A DNA stretch of 64,000 bases from Teichococcus wenyumeiae (GCF_003696345.1 NZ_RFLX01000001.1:587688-651687), one strand, 5' to 3'. Counted from the stretch's first letter, positions 47,236-58,172 are shown. Notes: generated from the letters alone by a model not told the origin. Program-made: numbers and translations.

Positions 47236-47996
47236 CAGACGCCTTCCTCCTCGGTCAGATAGGCGGCGCGCACCTCGGCATTGGCGCGCACCTCGGCTGC
47301 CGTGCCGGTGGCGATGACGCGGCCATAGACGAGCACGGAAATCCGGTCGGCGAGGGCGAAGACGGCTTCCATGTCATGCTCCACCAGCAGGATGGCGACC
47401 TGCCCCTTCAGCCCGCGCAGCGTCTCCGTCATGGCGCGGGATTCGCTGGCGCCGAGGCCGGCCATCGGCTCGTCCAGCAGCAGCAGGCGGGGGGAGGCGG
47501 CGAGGGCCAGGGCCAGCTCCACCTGCTTGCGCTCCCCCGCCGCGAGGTCGGCCGCCAGCACGCGGTGGCGGGCATCCGGCAGCCCGGCGCGGCGCAGCAG
47601 GGCGCGGGCGGGGGCGCGCAGCCCTTCGTCCCGCGTGGCATCGCGCCAGAAGCGGAAGGAATGGCCCTGCGCCGCCTGCACCGCCAGCGCGGCATTGGCC
47701 TCCGCCGTCTCGTCATCCAGCAACTGCACGATCTGGAAGGAGCGGGACAGGCCACGCCGCACCCGCCGCGCCGGGGGCAGGCGGGTGATGTCCTCTCCTT
47801 CGAAGAGGATGCGCCCGGCATCGGGCGGGATCTCGCCGGTGATCTGGCCGATGGCGGTGGATTTCCCGGCGCCATTGGGGCCAATCAGCGCATGCAGCTC
47901 TCCGGGTAGGACATCGAGGTCCAGCCCATCACTGGCCCGCAGCCCGCCGAAGCGTTTTTCGAGGCCCTCGATCCGCAGTAGCGCGCCACCGCTCAT
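47235..47996 (-). CDS. livG: Liv-type ABC transporter ATP-binding protein, LivG
   Basis: 253 residues. Walker A GPNGAGKST, Walker B LLLLDEPMAGL, and the LivG-type C-terminal extension (GRVIATGTAAEVRANAEVRAAYL). The ABC signature is somewhat changed (DLAAGERKQVE in place of LSYGEQR), which is seen in related LivG proteins but worth noting. ATG at 47996 overlaps the livM stop by four bases (ATGA). The frame stays open upstream into livM, but that part is a shadow. Confidence 0.93.
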
Positions 47997-48958
47997 GCCG
48001 GCAGCACCCGGCGCAGCAGAGCCATCAGCCCGCCGCGCCCGAAGAGCACCACGGCCAGCAGGATGGGGCCCAGGATGAACTGCCAGTGTTCCGTCCAGGC
48101 GGAGAGCCAGTTCTCCAGCCCCACCAGCGCGATGGCGCCCAGCACCGGCCCCAGCAGCGTGCCGAGGCCGCCGAGGATCACCATGATCATCAGCTCGCCC
48201 GACTTGGCCCAGTGCATCATGTCCGGGCTGACGAAGCGCAGCGCATTGGCCATCAGCCCGCCCGCCAGCGCCGTGCCCATGCCGGAGATGACGAAGGCGA
48301 CCAGCCGGTAGGGATAGACGGAGACGCCGAGGGCGGCCATGCGCCGCTCGCTCTGCCGGGCGCCGGCCAGCACCTGCCCGAAGCGGGAGCGGGTGACGCG
48401 CCACAGCAGCAGCAGCCAGCCGACCAGCAGGCCCAGGCAGAGCCAGTAGAGCTGGGCGGGGGCGCGCAGGTCGAGGCCGGGGAACTCGCCGCGCCGGCGG
48501 ATGGAAAGCCCGTCGTCCCCGCCATAGGCCTTCAGCGAGACGAACAGGAAGAACAGCATCTGCGCGAAAGCCAGGGTGATCATGATGAACTGCACCCCGC
48601 GCGTGCGCAGCGACAGCGCGCCCAGGACGGCGGCCGAGGCGCCGCCCAGCAGCATCGCCGCCCCCAGCGTCGGCAGCAGGCCGATGCTGCCGGGGATCAG
48701 GCCGAGCAACAGCTCTTCCGAGCGCCAATGCGCGTAGAGGATGCCGACGGCATAGCCACCCAGCCCGAAATAGGCGGCATGGCCGAAGGAGACGAGGCCG
48801 CCATAGCCCAGCACGAGGTTCAGCGAGGCGGCGGCGATGGCATAGATTGCCATGCGGGTGGCGAGGCTGACGGTGGCGGGGCTGCCGGCGGCCTCGGCCA
48901 GCCAGGGCAGGGCGATGGCGAGCAGCAGCGCCAGCCCCAGCAGAAGGCGGTCACGCAT
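47993..48958 (-). CDS. livM: Liv-type ABC transporter permease, LivM
   Basis: 321 residues with about nine membrane segments. Family patterns are YGGLVSFGHAAYFGLGGYAVG near the N-terminus and LGGLGTLLGPVLGAI near the C-terminus, where the EAA-like loop contacts the ATPases. Inner-membrane permease of the branched-chain amino acid family, partner of LivH. ATG at 48958 overlaps the livH stop region by eight bases. Confidence 0.93.
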   Translation of the reverse strand: MRDRLLLGLALLLAIALPWLAEAAGSPATVSLATRMAIYAIAAASLNLVLGYGGLVSFGHAAYFGLGGYAVGILYAHWRSEELLLGLIPGSIGLLPTLGAAMLLGGASAAVLGALSLRTRGVQFIMITLAFAQMLFFLFVSLKAYGGDDGLSIRRRGEFPGLDLRAPAQLYWLCLGLLVGWLLLLWRVTRSRFGQVLAGARQSERRMAALGVSVYPYRLVAFVISGMGTALAGGLMANALRFVSPDMMHWAKSGELMIMVILGGLGTLLGPVLGAIALVGLENWLSAWTEHWQFILGPILLAVVLFGRGGLMALLRRVLPA

Positions 48959-49865
48959 GGGCGGGAAACAACCCGCGAGGCCGGACCAGCAGCACCAGCG
49001 CCATCAGCACATAGATGCCCATGGAGGCGAGGCCGGAGGCCAGGGCATCGGCATCCGCCCCCTGCATGACGCTGCGCAGGGTGGCGGGCAGGAAGGCGCG
49101 CAGCAGCGTATCCACCAGCCCGACCAGCAGCGCGCCCGCCACCGCACCGCGCACCGAGCCAAGGCCGCCGATGACGATGACCACGAAGGTCTGGATCAGG
49201 ATCTGCTCCCCCATGCCGACCTGCACGGAGAAGATCGGCCCCGCCATCAGCCCTGCCAGGCCCGCCAGCAGCGCGCCGAGCCCGAAGACCAGGGTGTAGA
49301 GCAGCCGCACATCCACCCCCAGCGCCCGCACCATGTCTCTATGTGTGGCGCCAGCGCGGACCAGCATGCCCACGCGCGTCTTCTGCAACAGGAACCAGAG
49401 GCCGAGCCCCACCAGCAGCCCGACGCCGATGATGGCGATGCGATAGGCGGGGTAGGGCACGCCGGGGATGATCTCCACCGCGCCCTGCAGCAGCGGCGGG
49501 ATATCCACGAACAAGGGCTGCCGCCCGAAGAGCAGCACCATGCCCTGGTTGAAGAAGAGGATCAGCCCGAAGGTGGCCAGCACCTGGTCCAGGTGGTCCC
49601 GCGCGTAGAGCCGGCGCAGCACCACATATTCCACAGCCATGCCGCAGAGTGCCGCCGCCGCCAGCCCGGCCAGCAGCGCCAGCAGGAAGGAGCCCGTCTG
49701 CGCTGCCACGAAGGCCGAGGCGAAGGCGCCCACCATGTAGAGCGAACCATGGGCGAGGTTGATCACGCCCATGATGCCGAAGACCAAAGTCAGCCCCGCC
49801 GCCAGCAGGAACAGCATGACCCCGAGCTGCACACCATTGAGCAGCTGTTCCAGCAGCAAGGCCAT
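48951..49865 (-). CDS. livH: Liv-type ABC transporter permease, LivH
   Basis: 304 residues, hydrophobic, starting LLLEQLLNGVQLGVMLFLLAAGL as in LivH proteins, with INLAHGSLYMVGAF and the C-terminal GGLGSVRGAVAGALLVG loop. Second permease half of the importer. Its start is 7 bases after the stop of the binding protein gene, consistent with a single operon. Confidence 0.93.
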   Translation of the reverse strand: MALLLEQLLNGVQLGVMLFLLAAGLTLVFGIMGVINLAHGSLYMVGAFASAFVAAQTGSFLLALLAGLAAAALCGMAVEYVVLRRLYARDHLDQVLATFGLILFFNQGMVLLFGRQPLFVDIPPLLQGAVEIIPGVPYPAYRIAIIGVGLLVGLGLWFLLQKTRVGMLVRAGATHRDMVRALGVDVRLLYTLVFGLGALLAGLAGLMAGPIFSVQVGMGEQILIQTFVVIVIGGLGSVRGAVAGALLVGLVDTLLRAFLPATLRSVMQGADADALASGLASMGIYVLMALVLLVRPRGLFPAHA

Positions 49866-49872
49866 CAGGGTC

Positions 49873-51060
49873 TCAGAACTTGCACTGCGCCGAATGGGCG
49901 TCGCCGTAATTCTCCAGCACCTTGCCGGGCTGCGTCACCAGCGCGAGCTTGCCGTCGCCGTTCTTCTGCACCTTCAGCATGAACCAGTCGCAGACCGGGT
50001 GCTGGTTGGGGCCGAAGGCGAAGCGGCCACGCGGCGATTCGAACTTCGCCGGCATCATGGCCTTCCGGAAGGCTTCGGTGTCGTCCACCTGGCCCTTGGT
50101 GCCGCGCAGCGCCGCGCCGATGGCGAGCGCGGTGTCATAGCCCTGCTCGGCGTAATAGGTCGGCATGCGGTTGTACTTGGCCTGAAAGGCGGCCAGGAAA
50201 CCGCGATTGGCCGCATTGTCGAAATCCGAGTTCCAATGCGCGGTGACGGTGATGCCCACCGCCGCCTCGCCCACCGCCATCATGGTGTTGTAGTCCATGG
50301 AAGGCGAGGACAGCACCATCGGGATGCTCTGCGACAGCCCCGCCTGCACATACTGCTTCAGGAAGGCGATGCCGAGCCCGCCGGGGTGGAACTGGTAGAT
50401 CGCATCCGGCTGCGCCGCGCGGATCTGCGCCATCTCGGCCGCGTAGTCGGTCTGGTCCAGGCGGGTATAGATCTCGCCCGCCACCGGCAGGGCGTACTTC
50501 CGCTTGAAGCCGGTGATGGCGTCCTTGCCCGCCTGGTAGTTGGGGGCGAGAACGAAGACCTTCTTGTAGCCGAGGTTGCGCGCGGCCTGGCCGGCGGCCT
50601 CGTGCAGGCTGTCGTTCTGCCAGGCGACGGACCAGAAGTTCGGGTGGCATTCCTTGCCCGCCATGTTGGAGGGCGAGGCATTGGGGCTGACATAGATGCC
50701 GCCCGCGTCCAGCACATCCGGCACCGCGGCGCCCAGCACGTTGGAGAAGACGATGCCGGTCAGCAGCCGGACCTTCTCGTTCTTCATGAAGCGCTCGGCG
50801 ATCTGCTTGCCCTGGCCGGGCTTCAGCGCGTCGTCCTCCACCAGCAGCTGGACCGGGGTGCCGCCCAGCTTGCCGCTGTCGACCTCCATGGCCAGGGCGA
50901 AGCCGTCGCGGATATCCTGGCCCAGGTAGGCGCCAGGGCCGGAAAGGCTGGTGATCATGCCGATCTTCAGCGCCGCGCCCTGGGCCAGCGCCGGCCGCGC
51001 CAGCAGCGGCGCCGCCGCCAGCGCGGCGGCGGAGCCCAGCAGTTTGCGCCTTTCGATCAT
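49873..51060 (-). CDS. Liv-type ABC transporter substrate-binding protein
   Basis: 395 residues, first gene of the operon. Signal peptide with R-R (ERRKLLGSAAALAAAPLLARPALAQ) leads to a type 1 periplasmic binding fold: LKIGMITSLSGPGAYLGQDIRDGF, then VFVLAPNYQAGKDAITGFK. In the family, this protein captures leucine/isoleucine/valine or, in many Acetobacteraceae, urea, amides or aromatic acids; the ligand cannot be read here. ATG at 51060 is used, with longer readings lacking family similarity. Its promoter lies in the 289-bp gap shared with the divergent mrcA. Confidence 0.92.
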   Translation of the reverse strand: MIERRKLLGSAAALAAAPLLARPALAQGAALKIGMITSLSGPGAYLGQDIRDGFALAMEVDSGKLGGTPVQLLVEDDALKPGQGKQIAERFMKNEKVRLLTGIVFSNVLGAAVPDVLDAGGIYVSPNASPSNMAGKECHPNFWSVAWQNDSLHEAAGQAARNLGYKKVFVLAPNYQAGKDAITGFKRKYALPVAGEIYTRLDQTDYAAEMAQIRAAQPDAIYQFHPGGLGIAFLKQYVQAGLSQSIPMVLSSPSMDYNTMMAVGEAAVGITVTAHWNSDFDNAANRGFLAAFQAKYNRMPTYYAEQGYDTALAIGAALRGTKGQVDDTEAFRKAMMPAKFESPRGRFAFGPNQHPVCDWFMLKVQKNGDGKLALVTQPGKVLENYGDAHSAQCKF

Positions 51061-51349
51061 GTCCCGACTTCCCTTCGTGCCGAACGGTTCTGCGGGCGGA
51101 GCCTGCCGCGCCAACCCCGCCACGGCAATGGGTGTTGCGGCCGGGACCGGCCCCCGAGGCGGCACCCCGGCGGATTTTCGGCCGCCGCCCGCCCGGCGCG
51201 GGGAAAGGGGCGGGGAAAGGCGTCCCGCGTGGACATAGGCGGGGCCGCGGGGCTGCCCTCCCCCGCGGCCGGCCTGTCCTCAGGAGGCATGAGACCAAAC
51301 GAAACGGTGCTTCGCTCCCGGCGCTTCCAGGGTGTAAGGGGAACGCGCC

Positions 51350-53941
51350 ATGGCATCCAATGAACTCCGCGCCGACCGCCCCCTGGTTGGGGACCGTGCC
51401 CGCTCCACCCCCCCTGTCGTGCAGCGGCCCGCCCCCGGCGGCCCACCGCCGGGCGGCAAGCCGCCACGCCCGCCGCGCTCCGGCGGCCCCGGCGGCGGCG
51501 GCTTCGGGCGCTGGATGCGGCGGCTGGTGGGCTGGGGCTTCTCGATGGGGCTGGCCATCGCCGTGGTGGCCTGCATCGCGCTCTATGGCCTCTACCGCCA
51601 GGGCATCGGCGACCTGCCGGACCATGCCTGGCTGGCCGATTACCAGCCGCCGCAGATGAGCCGCATGTATGCGGCGGACAGCCAGCTGATGGCCGAGATG
51701 GCGCTGGAGCGCCGCGTCTTCCTGCCCATCGAGGCAATTCCGAAGCGGGTGCAGGACGCCTTCGTCGCCGCCGAGGACCAGCGCTTCTGGGACCACCATG
51801 GCGTCGACCCGCTGGGCCTGGCGCGGGCGGTGATGACCAATGTGGAAGGCATGGCCACCGGCCGCCGCGCCATCGGCGCCTCCACCATCACCCAGCAGGT
51901 CGCCAAGAACATGCTGGTGGGCAATGACCGCACCCTCATGCGCAAGGTGCGGGAGGCGATCCTGGCCTTCCGGCTGGAATCCGCGATGAGCAAGCAGCGG
52001 ATCCTGGAGATCTATCTCAACGAGATCTTCCTGGGGCAGCAGGCCTATGGCGTGGCCTCGGCCGCCATGAACTACTTCAACAAGGGCCTGGACGAGCTGA
52101 CCCTGAGCGAGACGGCCTTCCTGGCCGCGCTGCCCAAGGCGCCGAACAACCTGAACCCCAACCGCTACCCCGAGGCCGCCCGCGCCCGCCGCGACTATGT
52201 GCTGGACCGCATGGTCGACGACGGCGCCATCAAGGCGGCCGAGGCGCAGGCTGCGAAGCAGGACCCTATCGTCATTCGCGGCCGCACCCGCCCCGACACG
52301 GTGGCGACAGGCCAGTACTTCACCGAGGAAGTGCGGCGCGAGCTGGTGGCCCGCTTCGGCCAGGACCAGACCACCATGGGCGGCCTCGTGGTCCGCACCT
52401 CCATGGAGCCGCAGCTGCAGACGGCGACCGAGAAGGCGCTGCGCGACGGGCTGATCGGCTACGACCACCGCCGCGGCGGCTGGCGCGGCCCGGCGGCCAA
52501 GATCTCCGCCAGGGATACCGAATGGATGCCGGCGCTGGAGGCCACCGCCCGCCCGGCCGGTGCCCTGCCGGAATGGAAGCTGGCGGTGGTGCGGGATGTC
52601 GATGCCCGCGCCGCCAAGGTCGCCTGGCTGGAAAAGCCCACCGATGGCCGCCCCGCCCAGCCCCGCCTGGCGACGCTGCCGCTGGAAGGCCTGTCCTGGG
52701 CCCGGCCCAACCGCAACGGCCGCCTGGGCGGCGCGCCGCGCCGCATGCAGGATGTGGTTGCCGCCGGCGACGTGATCCTGGTGGAGCCCACCAACGAAAA
52801 GGCCGACCGCGTCACCCTGCGGCAGATCCCGCAGGTGCAGGGCGCCGCCGTGGCGCTGGACCCGCAGACCGGCCGCGTGCTGGCCATGGCCGGCGGCTTC
52901 TCCTTTGAGCAGAGCTGGTTCAACCGCGCGACGCAGGCGATGCGCCAGCCCGGCTCCTCCTTCAAGCCCTTCGTCTATCTGCCGGCGCTGGAGATGGGCA
53001 TCCCGCCCAACCAGCGGCTGCTGGACGCGCCGATCGAGATCATGACGCCCCAGGGCCTCTGGCGCCCGGGCAACTACAGCCGCAACACCAATGGCTGGGT
53101 GACCATGCGGACGGCGCTGGAGAAGTCGCTCAACCTCGTCACCATCCGGCTGGCGCAGGAGATCGGCATCGACAAGGTGGCGGATGCCGCCGCGCGCTTC
53201 GGCGTCATTCCCCACATGCCGAAGGTGCTGTCGATGTCGCTGGGCGCCGGCGAGACCACGGTGCTGCGCATGGCCGCCGGCTATGCCTCCTTTGTCGCGG
53301 GCGGCAAGCAGGTGACGCCGACGCTGATCGACACGGTGCAGGACCGCTTCGGCCGCCTGGTCTGGCGCGCCGACAACCGCCATTGCGACGGCTGCGCCAA
53401 TGGCCCGCAGGCCGAGCCGCCGAAGCTGCTGGACGACCGCAAGCAGGTGACGGACCCGATTTCGGCCTATCAGATGGTCTCGCTGCTGCAGGGCGTGGTG
53501 CAGCGCGGAACCGGCACCGCCGCCGGCAAGGGCCTCAACCGCCCCATCGGCGGCAAGAGCGGCACCACCAACGACTACATGGACAACTGGTTCGTCGGCT
53601 TCACGCCCGAGATCGTGGTGGCCGTCTGGGTCGGCTTCGACGACCCGCGCAGCCTGGGCGATGGCGAGACGGGTGGCGGCAACGCGGCCCCCATCGTGCA
53701 TGACGTGCTGGAGGCGGCGCTGAAGGACAGCCCGCCGGTGCCCTTCCGCGCGCCGCCGGGCATCGCCCTGGTGCGCGTGCAGGCCAGCAACGGCGAAACC
53801 ATTCTGGAGCCCTTCCGCCCCGGCACCGAGAATGCCGCCCGGGCGCCGATCGGCGGCGGCGGTGGCGGCGAGGGCGGGGATGGCATGGCCCGTTCCGCCG
53901 GTGGCGGCGGCGGCGATTCCGCGCTGGGCGGGCTGTACTGA
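51350..53941 (+). CDS. mrcA: Penicillin-binding protein 1A
   Basis: 863 residues. A Pro/Gly-rich cytoplasmic tail and one membrane helix (about 65-85) are followed by the GT51 glycosyltransferase (VAAEDQRFWDHHGVDP near 142, TITQQVAKNML), an inserted region, and the transpeptidase with QPGSSFKPFVY (Ser near 535), SLN and GGKSGTTND (near 733). It ends in a Gly-rich tail (GGGGGEGGDGMARSAGGGGGD). This is the major bifunctional peptidoglycan synthase. ATG at 51350 follows AAGGGGAAC. It ends with a family A palindrome. Confidence 0.96.
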   Translation: MASNELRADRPLVGDRARSTPPVVQRPAPGGPPPGGKPPRPPRSGGPGGGGFGRWMRRLVGWGFSMGLAIAVVACIALYGLYRQGIGDLPDHAWLADYQPPQMSRMYAADSQLMAEMALERRVFLPIEAIPKRVQDAFVAAEDQRFWDHHGVDPLGLARAVMTNVEGMATGRRAIGASTITQQVAKNMLVGNDRTLMRKVREAILAFRLESAMSKQRILEIYLNEIFLGQQAYGVASAAMNYFNKGLDELTLSETAFLAALPKAPNNLNPNRYPEAARARRDYVLDRMVDDGAIKAAEAQAAKQDPIVIRGRTRPDTVATGQYFTEEVRRELVARFGQDQTTMGGLVVRTSMEPQLQTATEKALRDGLIGYDHRRGGWRGPAAKISARDTEWMPALEATARPAGALPEWKLAVVRDVDARAAKVAWLEKPTDGRPAQPRLATLPLEGLSWARPNRNGRLGGAPRRMQDVVAAGDVILVEPTNEKADRVTLRQIPQVQGAAVALDPQTGRVLAMAGGFSFEQSWFNRATQAMRQPGSSFKPFVYLPALEMGIPPNQRLLDAPIEIMTPQGLWRPGNYSRNTNGWVTMRTALEKSLNLVTIRLAQEIGIDKVADAAARFGVIPHMPKVLSMSLGAGETTVLRMAAGYASFVAGGKQVTPTLIDTVQDRFGRLVWRADNRHCDGCANGPQAEPPKLLDDRKQVTDPISAYQMVSLLQGVVQRGTGTAAGKGLNRPIGGKSGTTNDYMDNWFVGFTPEIVVAVWVGFDDPRSLGDGETGGGNAAPIVHDVLEAALKDSPPVPFRAPPGIALVRVQASNGETILEPFRPGTENAARAPIGGGGGGEGGDGMARSAGGGGGDSALGGLY

Positions 53942-53945
53942 GAAG

Positions 53946-54126
53946 GCAGGCTGGGGAATGAATTCCCCAGACCCCATCTTTCTTTTTCGGGTTCACGGGT
54001 GCGCCTGCGGCGACACCCTCCACCCTTGAAGGCTTGCTCCTCTGGCGGCCCCGCAGTCCGCCTGAACCCGATACTCGAAGAAAGAAGATGGGGGTCCGGG
54101 GGAATTCATTCCCCCGGCCTTTTTAT
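53946..54126. repeat. Inverted pair of family A palindromes (A4, A5) between convergent genes
   Basis: A4: CTGGGGAA/TTCCCCAG at 53951-53970 followed by ACCCCATCTTTCTTTTTCGG. A5: CCGGGGGAA/TTCCCCCGG at 54096-54117; read on the minus strand it is followed by ACCCCCATCTTCTTTCTTCG. On the plus strand A5 is followed by CCTTTTTATTTATT, a classical terminator tail. Same arrangement as 9326-9501, with an unrelated core of about 90 bp. Confidence 0.75.
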
Positions 54127-56085
54127 TTATTCACTCAGCAACGCGTCCAGCATCGTCACATGGTCCCTCGCGAAGACCGGGCGCAGGTGCTTGTCATCGG
54201 CGAATTTCGGCTCGCCTTCCCCGAAGAAGGGGGAGCAGGCCGGGCCGGGGCCGCAGAGATCGGGCAGCGGGTCGATCAGCCCGGCGCCGGTCCGCGCCGC
54301 GATGGCGCGCAGGCGCCGGGTGGCATCGGCCATGCCCTCTCGCAGCTCCGCCACCGGCACGCCCTGCAGGATGCCGGGATCGACGCGGAAGCCGTGCCAG
54401 GAGCGCGTGACCATGCCCTGCGGGTCGAAGCGCGGGTGGGTCGGCACCGGCAGCAGCAGGTGTACCCGGTGCCCGGCGCGGATCAGCGCCGCCACCTGCT
54501 CCTCCAGGTTGGCGTAGAGCAGCTCCTGCCCCGCGGGCGTGGCGGCGGGCAGGCGGGTGCCGTTCCGTTCCACCTGGGCATCGCCGGTGGCATAGCCCTG
54601 CCAGAAGGCGCCGATCACCACGTCGCGGATCTCCTGGCCGGCGGCCAGCGCGGCGGCTTTCTGCGGCAGGGCGGCGCAGCCGGCGAAGGCGCCGCCGCGC
54701 AGCACGCCCGGCATGGGTGCGCAGCTCGGCCCCACGGCGAAGATGGCGCGGCGGCGCAGTTGCCCAGCCTCCAGCAGCGCCTGGGCACGCGGGCCGTAGT
54801 GGAAGACCACGCTGTCGCCGGTCAGCAGCACGGCCTCGCCGCCGGTGCCGATCTCGGCCAGGGTCACCTGCCCCTCGGTGGTGGCACGCATGCCGGGCGT
54901 GGGGCGGAAGATGCCGTCGCGGAAGGCGAGGTTGATGCGGGCGATGCTGAGCTCGGGCAGGTCTGGGAAGCGGGCGGGGAAGCCTTCCGCCCAGCGGGCC
55001 GCGCCGCCGGTCAGGCCCACGGCCGCCACCAGCGCCAGCAGCGCCAGGGCCTTGCGCGGGGCGCCAGTGCCGAAGCGCAGTGGCTTTTCCACCAGCCGCC
55101 AGGTCAGCCAGGCCAGCAGCAGCGCGGCCAGCAGCAGGGCGGCGGCCAGCAGCGGCGTGGGTGCCTGGCCGAGCCGCAGGATGGTGGCATAGGAGAGCAG
55201 CGGCCAGTGCCAGAGATAGAGCGGGTAGCTGATCAGCCCGATGAAGACCGCCGGGCGGCTGGACAGCAGCCGGCGGTTGGCCCAGGCGCCCGGCCCCGCC
55301 GCGATCACCGCCACGGCGCCCGCCACCGGCAGCAGCGCCGCCCAGCCGGGGAAGGGGGTGCCATGGCCGATCGCCCAGGCGCCGCCCAGGATCAGTGCCA
55401 GCCCGCCGGCGGAGGCAGCGCCGCGCCAGCGGGGTGGGAGGGGGGAGGGGGCATCCCGCGTCAGCCAGGCCAGCAGGGCACCGGCCAGCAGTTCCCAGAA
55501 GCGGGGGAAGGGCAGGAAGAAGGCGGCGGAAGGGTGGCTGGCGGTGAGGAGGAGGTTGAGGGCGAAGGAGAGCCCCAGCAGCAGCGCCATGAACAGGCCC
55601 GGCCGCCAGCGGGCGCGGAAGGCCAGGGCCAGCAGGAAGGGCCAGGCGAGGTAGAACTGTTCCTCGACGCCGAGCGACCAGAGGTGCAGTAGCGGCTTCA
55701 GCGCCGCGAGCCGGTCGAAATAGCCGGTCTCCAGCCACAGCGCGATATTGGAGAGAAAGCCGGCGCCGGCCAGCAGGTCCCGCCCCAGCGCCGCCAGTTC
55801 CGCCGGCAGCAGCACCAGCCAGCCATAGGCCAGGGTGCAGGCCATCACCAGCAGCAGGGCCGGGAAGATGCGGCGGATGCGGCGGATGTAGAAGTCCAGG
55901 ATGCTGAAGCGCCCGGCCGCGAGGTCGCGGGCGATAATGCCCGAGATCAGGTAGCCGGAGATCACAAAGAAGACGTCCACCCCGATGAAGCCGGAGGGCA
56001 CCGCCTGGGGAAAGGCGTGGTAGAGAAGAACAAGCCCCACGGCGATGGCGCGGAGGCCATCAATATCCGCCCGGTAGTTGGTCAT
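54127..56085 (-). CDS. OafA-type acyltransferase with C-terminal SGNH domain
   Basis: 652 residues. The N-terminal acyltransferase-3 domain has about ten membrane segments: [14 protein letters not shown] at the start, [34 protein letters not shown]. The C-terminal periplasmic SGNH domain has [10 protein letters not shown] (GDS near 421) and DDKHL (D-x-x-H near 632). Such proteins O-acetylate O-antigen or other surface glycans, moving acetyl groups across the inner membrane. ATG at 56085 starts the family pattern. It could modify the glycan of the island 8 kb away, though it stands alone next to core genes. Confidence 0.9.
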   Translation of the reverse strand: MTNYRADIDGLRAIAVGLVLLYHAFPQAVPSGFIGVDVFFVISGYLISGIIARDLAAGRFSILDFYIRRIRRIFPALLLVMACTLAYGWLVLLPAELAALGRDLLAGAGFLSNIALWLETGYFDRLAALKPLLHLWSLGVEEQFYLAWPFLLALAFRARWRPGLFMALLLGLSFALNLLLTASHPSAAFFLPFPRFWELLAGALLAWLTRDAPSPLPPRWRGAASAGGLALILGGAWAIGHGTPFPGWAALLPVAGAVAVIAAGPGAWANRRLLSSRPAVFIGLISYPLYLWHWPLLSYATILRLGQAPTPLLAAALLLAALLLAWLTWRLVEKPLRFGTGAPRKALALLALVAAVGLTGGAARWAEGFPARFPDLPELSIARINLAFRDGIFRPTPGMRATTEGQVTLAEIGTGGEAVLLTGDSVVFHYGPRAQALLEAGQLRRRAIFAVGPSCAPMPGVLRGGAFAGCAALPQKAAALAAGQEIRDVVIGAFWQGYATGDAQVERNGTRLPAATPAGQELLYANLEEQVAALIRAGHRVHLLLPVPTHPRFDPQGMVTRSWHGFRVDPGILQGVPVAELREGMADATRRLRAIAARTGAGLIDPLPDLCGPGPACSPFFGEGEPKFADDKHLRPVFARDHVTMLDALLSE

Positions 56086-56242
56086 TCCGGCTCCGCTCGC
56101 TGAAAGGCCCTGCCCGCGCCGCGTTGCCGGTGCCGCCAAGGATCGGTCCGCTCCCGGTTCTGCCCAGCGGCGGGGGGAGCGTCAACCGGGGGCGTGCCCA
56201 GCCTCTTTCATGGCAAGGCCCAGTTGCTGTAGGAACCGCTCC

Positions 56243-57373
56243 ATGCGCGCAGATGCCGAGGCCCTGAACGGGCAGATCCAGGATTCCATCGCCCTGCTGC
56301 GGCGCCATCTCGACTGGGATGTGGCGCTGCGGCGGTTGGATGAGGTGAACGCGCGCGCCGAGGACCCCACGCTGTGGGACAAGCCCGACCTGGCGCAGGA
56401 AGTGATGCGCGAGCGCGGCCGGCTGGCCGACCAGATCGAGGGCGTCCAGAAGCTGGAGCAGAATGTCCGCGACGCGCTGGAACTGATCGAGATGGCGGAG
56501 GCCGAGGGCGATGAAGCCACGGCCAATGCCGCCGTCGCCGACCTGAAGGACTTCGCCGCCGAGGCCAAGCGCCGCGAGATCGAGAGCCTGCTCTCGGGCG
56601 AGGCCGATATGCGCGACGCCTTCCTGGAAGTGAATGCCGGCGCCGGCGGCACCGAGGCCCAGGACTGGGCCCAGATGCTGCTGCGCATGTACACCCGCTG
56701 GGCCGAGAAGCGCGGCTACAAGGTGCAGCTGACGGAGGAATCCGAGGGCGAGCAGGCCGGCATCAAGTCGGCCACCCTCCAGGTCTCCGGCCCCAATGCC
56801 TTCGGCTGGCTGAAGACGGAAAGCGGCGTGCACCGGCTGGTGCGCATCAGCCCCTTCGATGCCGCCGCCCGGCGCCAGACGAGCTTCGCCAGCGTCTATG
56901 TCTTCCCGGTGATCGACGACAAGATCGAGATCGAGATCAACCCGGCGGACATCAAGACCGATACCTTCCGCGCCTCCGGCGCCGGCGGCCAGCACGTGAA
57001 CAAAACGGAATCGGGCGTGCGCTTCACGCATATCCCGACCGGCATCGTCGCGGCCTCCACCCAGGACCGCTCTCAGCACCGCAACCGCGTCATCGCCATG
57101 GATATGCTGAAGGCGCGCCTCTACGAGCTGGAGCTGCGCAAGCGGGAGGAAGTCTCCGCGGGCATCGAGGCCGGCAAGACCGACATCGGCTGGGGCCACC
57201 AGATCCGCTCCTACGTGCTGGCGCCCTACCAGCTGGTGAAGGACCTCCGCACCAACGTCGAGAAGGGCAACCCGGACGCGGTGCTGGACGGCGAGCTGGA
57301 CGACTTCATGGCCGCCGCCCTGGCCAGCCGCGTCGGCGCCACGCGCTCCGAGGCCAGCGCCAACGCGCGCTGA
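56243..57373 (+). CDS. prfB: Peptide chain release factor 2
   Basis: 376 residues. The stop-codon reading tripeptide S203-P-F205 identifies RF2 (UGA/UAA), and G248-G-Q250 is the peptidyl-hydrolysis motif in [13 protein letters not shown]. The frame is continuous from the ATG with no programmed +1 shift. ATG at 56243 has AGGA upstream; longer readings overlap the divergent acyltransferase gene. Followed closely by ung. Confidence 0.97.
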   Translation: MRADAEALNGQIQDSIALLRRHLDWDVALRRLDEVNARAEDPTLWDKPDLAQEVMRERGRLADQIEGVQKLEQNVRDALELIEMAEAEGDEATANAAVADLKDFAAEAKRREIESLLSGEADMRDAFLEVNAGAGGTEAQDWAQMLLRMYTRWAEKRGYKVQLTEESEGEQAGIKSATLQVSGPNAFGWLKTESGVHRLVRISPFDAAARRQTSFASVYVFPVIDDKIEIEINPADIKTDTFRASGAGGQHVNKTESGVRFTHIPTGIVAASTQDRSQHRNRVIAMDMLKARLYELELRKREEVSAGIEAGKTDIGWGHQIRSYVLAPYQLVKDLRTNVEKGNPDAVLDGELDDFMAAALASRVGATRSEASANAR

Positions 57374-57385
57374 GGCGCCCGGCGC

Positions 57386-58105
57386 ATGACGCATCCGGCC
57401 TGGGGCGCGGCCCTCGCCGCCCTGCCGTCCTGCTGGCGGGAGGCGATCGGCGACGAATTCGGCGCGCCCTACATGGATGCCCTGGCGGAATTCCTGCTGG
57501 CGGAGCGGGCGGCGGGCAAGACCATCTTCCCGCCCGAGCCGCTGGTCTTCGCCGCCCTGATGCGCACGCCGCTGCAACAGGTGAGGGCGGTGATCCTGGG
57601 CCAGGACCCTTATCACCAGCCCGGCCAGGCCATGGGCCTGTCCTTTTCCGTGCCGAAGGGCGTGCGCATCCCGCCCTCGCTGCGCAACATCCACAAGGAG
57701 CTGGCGGGTGATTGCGGCATCCCGGCGCCGGACCATGGCTGCCTGACCCACTGGGCGGATGGAGGGGTGCTGCTGCTCAACACCGCGCTCACGGTGGAGC
57801 AGGGCAAGGCGGGCAGCCACGCCAGGGCGGGCTGGCACAGCTTCACGGACCGGGTGATCCAGGCCGTCAATGCCCAACCCAGCCCGGTGGCCTTCCTGCT
57901 CTGGGGCGGGCATGCGCGGAAGAAGGCGCCGATGCTGGATGCCGGCCGGCATCTGGTGCTGGAATCGGACCATCCCTCGCCGCTCGCGGCAGCCCGCGCG
58001 GCGGTGAGCCCCTGTCCCTTCGCCGGCTCCCGCCCCTTCAGCCGCACCAACGACTTCCTGCGCGCCCAGGGCCGCAACGACCTGATCGACTGGCGCCTGC
58101 CCTGA
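57386..58105 (+). CDS. ung: Uracil-DNA glycosylase (family 1)
   Basis: 239 residues. GQDPYH (72-77, catalytic D74) and HPSPL (196-200, H196) are the family 1 motifs; [12 protein letters not shown] is the third. Removes uracil from DNA as the first step of base excision repair. ATG 12 bases after the prfB stop suggests co-transcription. Confidence 0.97.
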   Translation: MTHPAWGAALAALPSCWREAIGDEFGAPYMDALAEFLLAERAAGKTIFPPEPLVFAALMRTPLQQVRAVILGQDPYHQPGQAMGLSFSVPKGVRIPPSLRNIHKELAGDCGIPAPDHGCLTHWADGGVLLLNTALTVEQGKAGSHARAGWHSFTDRVIQAVNAQPSPVAFLLWGGHARKKAPMLDAGRHLVLESDHPSPLAAARAAVSPCPFAGSRPFSRTNDFLRAQGRNDLIDWRLP

Positions 58106-58172
58106 CGGCGGCCGATAAACCCGGCCGCCACGCCTGACGTTGCAACGGCACCCTATCACCGGAGCCGTCGCC

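Noticed and set aside
50135..53977. 1280-residue minus-strand frame opposite mrcA
   Set aside because: The plus strand encodes a complete PBP1A. The antisense translation is repetitive in Gly, Ala, His and Arg and has no recognisable domain; its left end runs into a shadow of the binding protein gene.
56243..57373. Programmed frameshift in prfB
   Set aside because: The RF2 frame is continuous from ATG to stop with the normal N-terminal helix; no in-frame TGA or slippery site was found.
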